Positions 34,647 to 42,096 of a stretch of DNA of 64,000 nucleotides are shown here, piece by piece; within the stretch, counting starts at the first letter, position 1, and each line of letters starts with the position of its first letter. The translations under genes and the position numbers were made by a program. Below the pieces are notes generated by a model that saw nothing but the letters and a program-made list of their open reading frames with translations, was not told the origin of the DNA and did not search any database. Origin of the DNA: Hymenobacter terrestris (lineage in GTDB: Bacteria; Bacteroidota; Bacteroidia; Cytophagales; Hymenobacteraceae); contig NZ_JABKAV010000017.1 in assembly GCF_013377905.1 (NCBI RefSeq), positions 1 to 64,000 on the forward strand, given 5' to 3'.

Positions 34647-35135
34647 ATGGAAACACCTTCCGACCCAATACCCTCTGCTCAGGGCCTGCACCTGCGCCGC
34701 TTGCGCGACCTGACCGAGTTTGAAGTGGCCGATGACAACCCCGATGTGCGCGGCTGGGCCGTGCGTGGGGCCGACGGCCGCCAATTCGGCCAAGTGTTCG
34801 AGCTGATTGTGGACGTGGACGCGCTAAAAGTGCGTTACCTCGACCTGCAGCTCGACGAGAGCCTGGGCCTCGATGCGCGCGACAACCACATCCTGCTACC
34901 CATTGGGGTGGCCGCCCTCGATGAGGAGGCCGACAACGTATTCGTGCCGTCGCTCACCTACGAATCGGTGGCCCTGTACCCGCCCTACAACGAAATCCAG
35001 ATAACCCGCGAGTACGAACAGTCCATGCTCCGCGCCCTCAACCTGGGCCTTCCCGAAGCCTCCACCGAACCCGACTTCTACAACCAGCCCAGCTACGACG
35101 CCGCCACGTTCTACCAGCGCCGCCGGTTGAAGTAG
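34647..35135 (+). CDS. PRC-barrel domain protein
   Basis: A 162-residue soluble protein with the PRC-barrel fold (about residues 25-100): VRGWAVRGADGRQFGQVFELIVDVDALKVRYLDLQLD, then LPIGVAALDEEADNVFVPSLTYE. PRC-barrels occur in photosynthetic reaction centre H subunits, RimM and many stress-type proteins; here it is the stand-alone stress-type form. The C-terminal part (YPPYNEIQITREYEQSMLRAL) is conserved in Bacteroidota relatives. It may be co-transcribed with the preceding membrane protein gene. Confidence 0.88.
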   Translation: METPSDPIPSAQGLHLRRLRDLTEFEVADDNPDVRGWAVRGADGRQFGQVFELIVDVDALKVRYLDLQLDESLGLDARDNHILLPIGVAALDEEADNVFVPSLTYESVALYPPYNEIQITREYEQSMLRALNLGLPEASTEPDFYNQPSYDAATFYQRRRLK

Positions 35136-35155
35136 CAGGGGAGGACTTAATGCAG

Positions 35156-35258
35156 AACGTCATTCAGAGCAAAGCGAAGAATCTCGCCTGCCACGGTAAT
35201 CCTTACGTGAGGAATTACTGTGGCAGGCGAGATTCTTCACTTTGCTCTGAATGACGTT
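35156..35258. repeat. Long palindromic repeat, family B
   Basis: Two 45-base arms starting AACGTCATTCAGAGC match at 43 of 45 positions around a 13-base centre. It sits exactly between the convergent PRC-barrel and hemH genes, and its core recurs at 761, 45995, 48512 and 63923. It could also act as a bidirectional terminator. Confidence 0.85.
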
Positions 35259-35279
35259 TTACTTATCCGAAAACCAACC

Positions 35280-36317
35280 TTAATTCCGCCGAATCATGCC
35301 GGCTACGGCTTCTACCCACATGGGTTGGGAGTTTAGGCTGGGTACAAGCTGCCAGTGCTTGCCGCCGGCTTCCTCGAACAGCTCCTTGAATTCCTCGCCC
35401 ACTTCAATGGTGGTTTCGAGGCAGTCGGCCACGAAGGCGGGGGAGAAGGCCAGCACATTGTGAATGCCTTTGGCCGGATACTCCTTAATTACCTCGTCGG
35501 TGTAAGGTTGCAGCCACGGGTCACGGAGGCGGCTTTGCAGTCGGCTCTGGAAAGTGGTCGTGTACTGCTCGGGTGTGAGGCCCATGGCTTTGCCCAGCTG
35601 GCGCGAAGTTTCGTAGCACTGCGCGCGGTAGCAGTAGCGGTTGTTTTTGTTGTAGGATTTGCAGCAGTCGGCCAGTTTGCAATAGCCTTTGTGGCTGCCT
35701 TTCAGCACGTGCCGCTCCGGAATGCCGTGGTAGCTGAACACCATGTGGTCGTAGTTGTGCTTGGCCATTTCGGCCTTGCCCAGCATAGCGAATGTTTCGA
35801 TGAAGCCCGGCTCATCCACGAAGTTGCTAATGAAGCTGATGTTGGGTACAATCCACCACTTGCTCACGATATCCATCACCTTCTCCTGCACCGAGCCGGT
35901 GCTGGCCGATGCATACTGCGGAAACAGCGGCAGCACAATAATCCGGCTCACGGCTGCATCACGCAACTCCTGCAAGGCGCTTTCGACACTCGGGTTTTGG
36001 TAGCGCATCCCGAAGGCCACCAGATAGTCGGAACCCAACTGCTCCTGCACTTTTTTCTGTAGGTCGAGGCCGTGAAAGAGTAGGGGAGAGCCGCGCTCGG
36101 TCCAGAGTTGCTGGTAGATTTTAGCCGATTTAGGTGCCCGCAACGGTACCACCAGCCCCCGAAACAGCGGGTAACGAATGGCCGCCGGCATGTCCACCAC
36201 GCGGCCATCGGTCAGGAATTCGTTGAGGTACCGACGCACATCGGGCGTCTTGGGTGAGTCGGGCGTGCCGAGGTTGACGAGCAACACGCCAATGCGGCCT
36301 TGGTTGGAAGCAGACAT
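35280..36317 (-). CDS. hemH: Ferrochelatase HemH
   Basis: HemH inserts Fe(II) into protoporphyrin IX, the last step of protoporphyrin-dependent heme synthesis. The 345-residue protein begins GRIGVLLVNLGTPDSP, has the active-site His197 in FSYHGIPERH, LPLFPQYA for substrate binding, and C-terminal FVADCLETTIEVGEEFKE. A Cys-rich stretch (Cys213, 218, 219, 229, 234) lies just after the active-site loop, where some bacterial ferrochelatases carry extra Cys residues; its role is unknown. It is divergent from era with a 238-base gap that has a hairpin. Confidence 0.96.
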   Translation of the reverse strand: MSASNQGRIGVLLVNLGTPDSPKTPDVRRYLNEFLTDGRVVDMPAAIRYPLFRGLVVPLRAPKSAKIYQQLWTERGSPLLFHGLDLQKKVQEQLGSDYLVAFGMRYQNPSVESALQELRDAAVSRIIVLPLFPQYASASTGSVQEKVMDIVSKWWIVPNISFISNFVDEPGFIETFAMLGKAEMAKHNYDHMVFSYHGIPERHVLKGSHKGYCKLADCCKSYNKNNRYCYRAQCYETSRQLGKAMGLTPEQYTTTFQSRLQSRLRDPWLQPYTDEVIKEYPAKGIHNVLAFSPAFVADCLETTIEVGEEFKELFEEAGGKHWQLVPSLNSQPMWVEAVAGMIRRN

Positions 36318-36343
36318 TTGTTTGAGCTGATAGCTGACTTTTT

Positions 36344-36375
36344 AGCTATTGGCTGACAGCTGTTAGCCAATAGCT
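36344..36375. other. Hairpin in the hemH leader
   Basis: Perfect 11-base arms AGCTATTGGCT and AGCCAATAGCT around a 10-base loop, 27 bases upstream of the hemH start. On the plus strand it is followed by TTTTTT, so it could also be a terminator for transcripts reading in the era direction. Confidence 0.55.
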
Positions 36376-36443
36376 TTTTTCGATCGGGATGGCAACTTGC
36401 ACCGTCGCCGTCAGATGCAACGCCGGATGTTTTGTAGTAACCG

Positions 36444-36472
36444 CAAAGTTGGCCGGTTATCCCTAAATCAAA
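36444..36472 (-). promoter_or_regulatory. Candidate promoter of hemH
   Basis: On the minus strand TTTG (36469-36472) is followed after 17 bases by CAACTTTG (36444-36451), one mismatch from TAnnTTTG. The leader would be about 120 bases and would carry the hairpin at 36344. Confidence 0.45.
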
Positions 36473-36524
36473 CCACAAAAAAGCGAACCGCGAACCGCTA
36501 ATAGCTAACGGCCTAGAAAAGAGT

Positions 36525-36532
36525 TACCTTTG
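36525..36532 (+). promoter_or_regulatory. Candidate -7 box of era
   Basis: TACCTTTG, a full match to TAnnTTTG, 23 bases before the era ATG. No TTTG is seen at the -33 position. Confidence 0.5.
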
Positions 36533-36555
36533 CACCCCAAATTTCAGCTACTGAA

Positions 36556-37455
36556 ATGAATACCGAATCAACCCCGCACCGCGCTGGCTTTGTGAGCATT
36601 ATCGGCAAACCCAATGTGGGCAAGTCAACGCTCATGAACGCCCTGATGGGTGAGCGGCTGAGCATTGTAACCAGCAAAGCTCAGACCACGCGCCACCGCA
36701 TCCTAGGCATCCTCAACGGCGACGACTTCCAGTTGGTGTACTCCGATACGCCGGGCATTATTCAGCCCAAATACGAGCTGCACAACGCCATGATGTCGTT
36801 TGTGTACTCTTCTTTGGAGGATGCCGACGTGGTGCTGTTCGTGACTGATATTTACGAGAAGCACGACGAGGAGCCGGTAGTGGAGCGCCTGCGCAAAATG
36901 GTGGATACGCCTATTTTGCTGCTGGTAAACAAGATAGACCAAGCTGATCAAGCGGAAGTGGAAGCCAAGGTGGATTACTGGCGCGAACACCTGCCCAACG
37001 CGGCCCGGGTGCTGCCCATTTCGGCCCTCGAAAAGTTCGGCACCGGCGAGCTGCTTGACCTGGTGCTGGGCTACCTGCCCGTACACCCGCCGTATTACCC
37101 CAAAGACGAGCTAACCGACAAACCCGAGCGGTTTTTCGCGGCCGAAATGATTCGGGAGAAAATCTTCAAACTCTACAAGAAAGAAGTGCCCTACAGCTGC
37201 GAAGTAGGGATCGAGGAGTTCAAGGAAGACGAAACCATCATCCGAATCCGCGCCGTGATTTATGTGGAGCGCAACTCCCAGAAAGGCATCATTATCGGCC
37301 AGCAGGGCGCGGCTCTCAAAAAGGTAGGCACCTGGGCCCGCGAGGAAATGGAGAAGTTCTTCCAGAAGAAAGTCTTCCTCGAAACCTATGTTAAAGTCGA
37401 TGAAAACTGGCGCACCGACCCAAAGGCCCTGAATCGGTTTGGGTACAGCCAGTAG
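36556..37455 (+). CDS. era: GTPase Era
   Basis: Era is an essential GTPase that binds the 3' end of 16S rRNA and helps 30S maturation. The 299-residue protein has a G domain (G1 GKPNVGKS at residues 17-24, G3 DTPG, G4 NKID) and a C-terminal KH domain (about residues 200-285, VERNSQKGIIIGQQGAALKKVG). The length is typical. It is followed by a small plug-like secreted protein gene and then by der, another ribosome GTPase. Confidence 0.97.
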   Translation: MNTESTPHRAGFVSIIGKPNVGKSTLMNALMGERLSIVTSKAQTTRHRILGILNGDDFQLVYSDTPGIIQPKYELHNAMMSFVYSSLEDADVVLFVTDIYEKHDEEPVVERLRKMVDTPILLLVNKIDQADQAEVEAKVDYWREHLPNAARVLPISALEKFGTGELLDLVLGYLPVHPPYYPKDELTDKPERFFAAEMIREKIFKLYKKEVPYSCEVGIEEFKEDETIIRIRAVIYVERNSQKGIIIGQQGAALKKVGTWAREEMEKFFQKKVFLETYVKVDENWRTDPKALNRFGYSQ

Positions 37456-37516
37456 GGCCATGTGGAATTTTCAGGTATTGCGCATCTGAAAAAAACACGC
37501 ACTGCCTGCTTCGACG

Positions 37517-37930
37517 ATGAAACTACTTATCACTCTTCTCTTGCTAACCTTCAGTTTAATCGCTCGGGCACAAACCAGTAAGGTTCCGAGTGACCTCAGA
37601 ATACTGGTAGAAGCAATGCAAACAGTCGTGGTACCGCACCAAACGCCCGTTTGCTATATGCCAGTGCAAGGGAAAATAGCAGTAGCGAAAGACTCGGTTG
37701 TTCTACAATCTGTAAGAGAAAAGAGAGCCTATTTACCCCTCACGCTGAACGGAAGGAACTTCCGCGCTGATAGTTTGGATTACTACACGCTACAGGATGT
37801 AGCGTCTGTTTCGCTTAACCGGGATAAGCTGCTGCCAGCGCTATACGGGGAGAGTGCCTCGCAAGGAATAATCGAAATCAAGCTGAAGAATTACAGTACT
37901 CAGCCACCCAAAAAACGGCTTCGCCGATAG
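37517..37930 (+). CDS. Small secreted protein resembling a TonB-receptor plug segment
   Basis: A 137-residue protein with a signal peptide (KLLITLLLLTFSLIARAQ). Its second half (about residues 90-125: TLQDVASVSLNRDKLLPALYG then ESASQGIIEIKLKN) copies the plug signature of TonB-dependent receptors (IESIEVLKDxxAxxLYGxxGxxGVIxIxTK). No beta-barrel follows; the frame ends in a basic tail KKRLRR. The gene is AT-richer than its neighbours era and der and sits between them, suggesting an acquired or decaying gene. It may be a stand-alone plug that binds a TonB or a receptor, or a secreted remnant. Confidence 0.7.
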   Translation: MKLLITLLLLTFSLIARAQTSKVPSDLRILVEAMQTVVVPHQTPVCYMPVQGKIAVAKDSVVLQSVREKRAYLPLTLNGRNFRADSLDYYTLQDVASVSLNRDKLLPALYGESASQGIIEIKLKNYSTQPPKKRLRR

Positions 37931-38010
37931 TATTACCGACCACTCAACAACTCACTTAACTACTCCGGGCACTGCCGAACTTGGTCGGGCCGGCGGCTGG
38001 AGTCAGACAT

Positions 38011-39333
38011 ATGAAGAATACCATTGCCATTGTCGGGCGCCCCAATGTGGGCAAATCGACGCTTTTCAACCGCCTCGTCGGTCAGCGCAAAGCCATCATG
38101 GACGACGAGAGCGGCGTAACCCGCGACCGGCACTACGGCTACGGCGACTGGATCGGGAAGTACTACACCGTGATTGACACCGGTGGCTACGTGCACAACT
38201 CCGACGACATCTTCGAGGGCGAAATCAACAAGCAGGTAAAGCTGGCTATTGATGAGGCCGACGTCGTGCTGTTTATGGTAGACACCATCGCTGGAGTACA
38301 CAGCCTCGACGAGGAATTTGCCAGTGTATTGCGCCGTTACCAGGGCAAAAAGCCCATCTACATCGTCGCCAACAAGGCCGACACCAACAACCGCATCCAC
38401 GCGGCCGGCGAGTTCTACGCCTTGGGCGTGGGCGACGGCGAAATCTACCCTATCTCCTCGGCCAGCGGCTCGGGCACCGGCGACTTGCTGGATGCCGTAG
38501 TAAGCCACTTCGAGGACGAGGGCGTAGAGGAGCCCGATCTGGGTATCCCCAAAATTGCCATCGTGGGCCGCCCCAACGTGGGCAAGTCGTCGTTTGTGAA
38601 CCTGCTGCTGGGCACCGACCGCAGCATTGTAACCGATATTGCCGGTACCACCCGCGACTCCATCCAAGCCCGCTACAACGCTTTCGGCAACGAGTTCATG
38701 CTGGTGGATACGGCCGGACTGCGCCGCAAGACCAAGGTGCACGAAGACGTGGAATTCTACTCGGTGCTTCGCTCGCTGCGGGCCCTAGAAGAAGCCGACG
38801 TGTGCGTAGTGATGCTGGACGCCACCCGCGGCATCGAGTCGCAGGATGTGAACATCATCGGTCTGGCCGACAAGAACCGCAAGGGCATCGTGATTCTGGT
38901 GAACAAGTGGGACCTGATCGAGAACAAGGAAACTAACACGGCCAAGGAGTTCGAGGCGAAAATCATGGAGAAGATTGCGCCTATCGCGTATCCGCCTGTT
39001 ATTTTTACCTCAGTGCTTACCAAGCAGCGGGTGCACAAAGCCATCGAAACGGCGGTGGAAGTGTACAACAACAAGCGTCGTAAAATCCCGACTTCGGAAC
39101 TGAACGAGGTGATGCTGAAGGAAATTGAGAAGTACCCGCCGCCCATCCAGAAGGGCAAGCTGGTACGCATCAAGTACGTTACCCAGTTGCCGACGCACAA
39201 CCCGGTATTCGCCTTCTTCTGCAACTTGCCGCAGTATGTGAAGGAGAGCTACTCGCGTTACCTCGAAAACCGGATGCGCGAGCATTTCGACTTCACTGGC
39301 GTGCCCATCGGTATCGTGTTCCGTAAAAAGTAA
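38011..39333 (+). CDS. der: GTPase Der
   Basis: Der (EngA) is the double-G-domain GTPase needed for 50S ribosome assembly. The 440-residue protein has a first G domain beginning TIAIVGRPNVGKSTLFNRL, with DTGGY and NKAD; a second with IVGRPNVGKSSFVNLL, DTAGL and NKWD; and a C-terminal KH-like domain (about residues 350-440). The frame opens 10 codons earlier on TTG, but the ATG at 38011 starts exactly at the conserved N terminus. Confidence 0.97.
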   Translation: MKNTIAIVGRPNVGKSTLFNRLVGQRKAIMDDESGVTRDRHYGYGDWIGKYYTVIDTGGYVHNSDDIFEGEINKQVKLAIDEADVVLFMVDTIAGVHSLDEEFASVLRRYQGKKPIYIVANKADTNNRIHAAGEFYALGVGDGEIYPISSASGSGTGDLLDAVVSHFEDEGVEEPDLGIPKIAIVGRPNVGKSSFVNLLLGTDRSIVTDIAGTTRDSIQARYNAFGNEFMLVDTAGLRRKTKVHEDVEFYSVLRSLRALEEADVCVVMLDATRGIESQDVNIIGLADKNRKGIVILVNKWDLIENKETNTAKEFEAKIMEKIAPIAYPPVIFTSVLTKQRVHKAIETAVEVYNNKRRKIPTSELNEVMLKEIEKYPPPIQKGKLVRIKYVTQLPTHNPVFAFFCNLPQYVKESYSRYLENRMREHFDFTGVPIGIVFRKK

Positions 39334-39505
39334 GCAACCCTACCGGCAGGTTATCAATAGGTTAGGCCAGTAGCTGAAAAAATAATAGTTTTTTTTAAAA
39401 CCTGCGGGTTACCTGCCGGCAGTTCGGGTATAAAGACCCAAATCAGCCAGGATTTCCGGGCTGGTTTATCCAAATCGACTTTTCAAATTCCAACAACCCC
39501 CCATC

Positions 39506-39751
39506 ATGAAAAAAGTACTGTTCCTCGCCCTGGCTGCTGTTTCGTTCTCGTTCGCTTCGTGCGACAGCAAGACTGAAGACAACATGGAAAACTCGGCTGA
39601 CAACGTAGAAGAGGCCGGCGAAATGAAGGCTGACGCTATGGAAGAGAAGGCTGACATGGTACGTGACTCGGCTGATGCCAAGGCTGACGCTATGGAGAAC
39701 TCGGCTGACGGCATGGATGCTACGGCTCCTGCTACCGTTCCAGCTCAGTAA
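39506..39751 (+). CDS. Small acidic lipoprotein
   Basis: An 81-residue product with a lipoprotein signal (KKVLFLALAAVSFSFASC, lipobox Cys at residue 19) and a short, highly repetitive acidic tail: ENSADNVEEAGEMKADAMEEKADMVRDSADAKADAMENSAD. The ADAME/NSAD units repeat, giving an amphipathic or disordered helix. Proteins of this type are small, abundant outer or inner membrane lipoproteins with no known function. A strong terminator follows 30 bases after the stop. Confidence 0.8.
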   Translation: MKKVLFLALAAVSFSFASCDSKTEDNMENSADNVEEAGEMKADAMEEKADMVRDSADAKADAMENSADGMDATAPATVPAQ

Positions 39752-39780
39752 TTACTGACGCATCCTTCACCGGATGCAAA

Positions 39781-39817
39781 AAAGAGGTCTCCCGCTTGCG
39801 GGAGGCCTCTTTTTTTG
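39781..39817 (+). terminator. Strong terminator after the small lipoprotein gene
   Basis: Fifteen-base arms AAAGAGGTCTCCCGC and GCGGGAGGCCTCTTT (one G-U pair) with a two-base loop and a T-run. Confidence 0.9.
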
Positions 39818-39827
39818 TGCTGGTTGC

Positions 39828-39914
39828 GTAGGGACGGGGCTTGTCGCCGCCCGCCGTCGGAACGAAATCGTTGAAACGGTACCAAAGGCGGGCGGGGGCA
39901 AGCCCCGCCCCTAC
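39828..39914. repeat. Palindromic repeat, family A (second copy)
   Basis: An 87-base inverted repeat, from GTAGGGACGGGGCTTG to CAAGCCCCGCCCCTAC, with the same core as the element at 9043. It lies between the lipoprotein terminator and the stop of the minus-strand gene at 39925. Confidence 0.75.
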
Positions 39915-39924
39915 CCCAATACTG

Positions 39925-40491
39925 TCAGCCCAGCCGGCGTTGCAGCAAGCCATCTACTACTTCGAACAGCTTGGTGGGCGGGTAGGTACGCCAGGGTAGG
40001 TCGTCGAGTTGACCGCCGAAGTTGAGGTAGGAGTCGATGTTGTACTGGCGCATTTCGCGGCTCACGTGCTCCTGGAAGTTCACGGCCGCAATCCAGCCGT
40101 CCTCCACGTCCTCAAACCACTCCTCGTAGTAGTCGTCTTCCGAACCGTGGAAGTTGAATACGTTTTCACCGATCAGAATGAATTTGCGGATGCCCTCGTG
40201 CGTCATCAGGTCGATAATGTTGCGCTTGAGCTCCATGATGTCGTTTTCAATGGCGTCGTTCCACTCCCCGATAAACTCGATGATGGCCGCGCCCAGCTCG
40301 TAATCCACGAACAGAATCTTCAGAAATAGCGTCTCGGAGCCCAAGCTGTCCCACTGCGGATGAATGTAGTAACCGTAGATGGTATTAACGTAAGAATCGA
40401 GGCTGTTTTCGGCTTCATGCAACGGCGAGAGCGGGTCGTCGGAGGCCGAATAATGGTCCAGCCAGGCGTAGTGCGGCTCAATAGTATGCAT
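39925..40491 (-). CDS. Conserved acidic protein of unknown function
   Basis: A 188-residue soluble protein that I cannot place in a named family. It is strongly acidic and rich in Trp, Tyr and Asp, with motifs LDHYSASDDPLSPLHEAEN, LFVDYELGAAIIEFIGEWN and GSEDDYYEEWFEDVEDGWIAA. No signal peptide or membrane segment is present, so it is likely cytosolic. It looks like a conserved protein found among relatives rather than a chance frame, since it is long and shows normal codon use. It is convergent with the lipoprotein gene. Confidence 0.7.
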   Translation of the reverse strand: MHTIEPHYAWLDHYSASDDPLSPLHEAENSLDSYVNTIYGYYIHPQWDSLGSETLFLKILFVDYELGAAIIEFIGEWNDAIENDIMELKRNIIDLMTHEGIRKFILIGENVFNFHGSEDDYYEEWFEDVEDGWIAAVNFQEHVSREMRQYNIDSYLNFGGQLDDLPWRTYPPTKLFEVVDGLLQRRLG

Positions 40492-40590
40492 AGGGAAGTG
40501 GATTCAGCTTGCGGAGTCGTTAGAACAGCACTTAATGCCGGCTACGTTCTAGGTACGACACTTTTGCAATACCGACTGTCAGGATAGTAT

Positions 40591-40863
40591 TTACACTCTT
40601 GATTGACTCAGTGCCGCCATTATCCAAGCCATTGAGTAAAGAAGACCGGGTGCGCCGCATAATGCTGTCACCAGCCCAAGCCAAATTCGACCTCGGTTAA
40701 AGGCTGCAACAGCTGTTACAACCAACAATGCGCTTAATAAGCATAACACCAGTAAATAGATTGTAACCAGCCAATCATAGTTGATTAAACTCAGTGAATA
40801 GAGTCCGAGCAACAAGCCGCACTGCACCAAACAAAGTATTAGCGTTCGGCTGCCAAAATTCAT
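40591..40863 (-). CDS. Small three-helix membrane protein
   Basis: A 90-residue, AT-richer membrane protein with three hydrophobic segments (about residues 7-27, 30-52 and 62-82), including TLILCLVQCGLLLGLYSL and DWLVTIYLLVLCLLSALLVVTAVAAF. The ATG at 40863 is chosen over a TTG three codons earlier. No family is recognised; base composition differs from its neighbours, so it may be acquired. It lies downstream of murQ on the same strand with a 35-base gap, and may be read with it. Confidence 0.6.
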   Translation of the reverse strand: MNFGSRTLILCLVQCGLLLGLYSLSLINYDWLVTIYLLVLCLLSALLVVTAVAAFNRGRIWLGLVTALCGAPGLLYSMAWIMAALSQSRV

Positions 40864-40898
40864 GCGATTCAAGGGGAATGATAGAGTCTAGTGATTGA

Positions 40899-41702
40899 CT
40901 AATGCCCGCTGTAGGCCGCCAACGCCGCCCGCACCGAGCCGTGCAGCTCCAGCAATTCGGCCGCTTTGGATTGCTCCAGACCCAACTCGTCCATCAGCAT
41001 CTTTTCGCCCCGATCTACCAGTTTGGCGTTGCTGAGCTGCATATCCACCATTTTATTGCCCTTCACGCGGCCCAACCGGATAAAGGTGGCTGTGGTGAGC
41101 ATATTGAGCGCCAGCTTCTGGCCAGTGCCGGCCTTGAGGCGCGTACTGCCGGTTACGAACTCGGAGCCGGTTACCACTTCCACCGGAAACTCGGCCGCCG
41201 CCGCCACTGCCGAATCGGCGTTGCACACAATGCAGCCCGTAGCCAGCCCATGCTGGCGGGCTTGCTCCAGCCCGCCAATCACGTAGGGCGTGCGGCCCGA
41301 AGCAGCAATGCCCACCACGATATCCTTATCGGTAATGTCGTAGGCCTGCAAATCCTGCCAGGCCTGCTGGGCGTCGTCCTCCGCGTTTTCCACGGCCCTG
41401 CGGATGGCCGTGTCGCCGCCCGCAATGATGCCGACAACCACACCATGGGGCACGCCGAAGGTCGGCGGACACTCCGAGGCATCGAGCACCCCAAGCCGGC
41501 CGCTGGTGCCCGCTCCGATGTAGAACAGCCGGCCGCCCGCGCCCAGCCGCGCCACGGTGGCTTCTACCAACGCCTCCAGCTGTGGTAGCGCCCGGGCCAC
41601 GGCTTGCGGCACGGTTTGGTCGAGCTGGTTCATGCCGGCTAGCAGCGCGGCGGTGGGTAGCGTTTCGAGGTTGTTGTATTCGGAGGCGCTTTCGGTAGTC
41701 AT
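40899..41702 (-). CDS. murQ: N-acetylmuramic acid 6-phosphate etherase MurQ
   Basis: MurQ cleaves the lactyl ether of MurNAc 6-phosphate, giving GlcNAc 6-phosphate and D-lactate, for cell-wall recycling. The 267-residue SIS-domain protein has GAGTSGRLGVLDASECPPTF (sugar-phosphate site with catalytic Glu77), SSGRTPYV-type loop IAASGRTPYV, and NMLTTATFIRLGRVKGNKMVDM. The ATG at 41702 starts the conserved part; the frame is open 30 codons upstream. No MurNAc kinase or PTS gene is adjacent. Confidence 0.94.
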   Translation of the reverse strand: MTTESASEYNNLETLPTAALLAGMNQLDQTVPQAVARALPQLEALVEATVARLGAGGRLFYIGAGTSGRLGVLDASECPPTFGVPHGVVVGIIAGGDTAIRRAVENAEDDAQQAWQDLQAYDITDKDIVVGIAASGRTPYVIGGLEQARQHGLATGCIVCNADSAVAAAAEFPVEVVTGSEFVTGSTRLKAGTGQKLALNMLTTATFIRLGRVKGNKMVDMQLSNAKLVDRGEKMLMDELGLEQSKAAELLELHGSVRAALAAYSGH

Positions 41703-41775
41703 CGGGGAGAGATAAGGGGGAATAAGCAATACTGCACAAACGGCGCGAAGTTGCCTTTCCGCGCCATCAACTGGT

Positions 41776-42063
41776 TTATGCCAACCGGCCAATCACCGGA
41801 AACCGGTCGAATACAGTGGGTAGGTGAGGGGCCTGGGCCATTTCGGGCGTCAGGTCTTGGCCAGCCCAGTGTTCGTAGTGGTTGCCGCGCTTCCACAGGC
41901 GCGACCGGCTTACGTCGTAAATAAGCCCCCGGAAGGCCACCCATATTTCGTCGCGGTCCTGCCCGTTGCGCAGGGCTAGCTGCCCGCGCGTATAAAAGGG
42001 CTGTTCCGCTACCGGCCGCCCATCGCCCGTAATCGGCTCAAAATCGGCTTCTGGGCTATCCAT
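41776..42063 (-). CDS. Cytochrome b5-like heme-binding protein
   Basis: A 95-residue protein with the cytochrome b5 fold: FYTRGQLALRNGQDRDEIWVAFRGLIYDV, then the heme region GNHYEHWAGQDLTPEM with a likely His ligand, and APHLPTVFDRFPVIGRL with the second. It matches the small soluble predicted heme/steroid-binding proteins of bacteria. It has no signal peptide. It lies between the arginase-fold gene and murQ on the minus strand (33 bases after the former), so it may be co-transcribed, but a functional link is not evident. Confidence 0.8.
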   Translation of the reverse strand: MDSPEADFEPITGDGRPVAEQPFYTRGQLALRNGQDRDEIWVAFRGLIYDVSRSRLWKRGNHYEHWAGQDLTPEMAQAPHLPTVFDRFPVIGRLA

Positions 42064-42096
42064 TTTTAGTTTTTTCTGTTGATTTCCGACTTCGGC

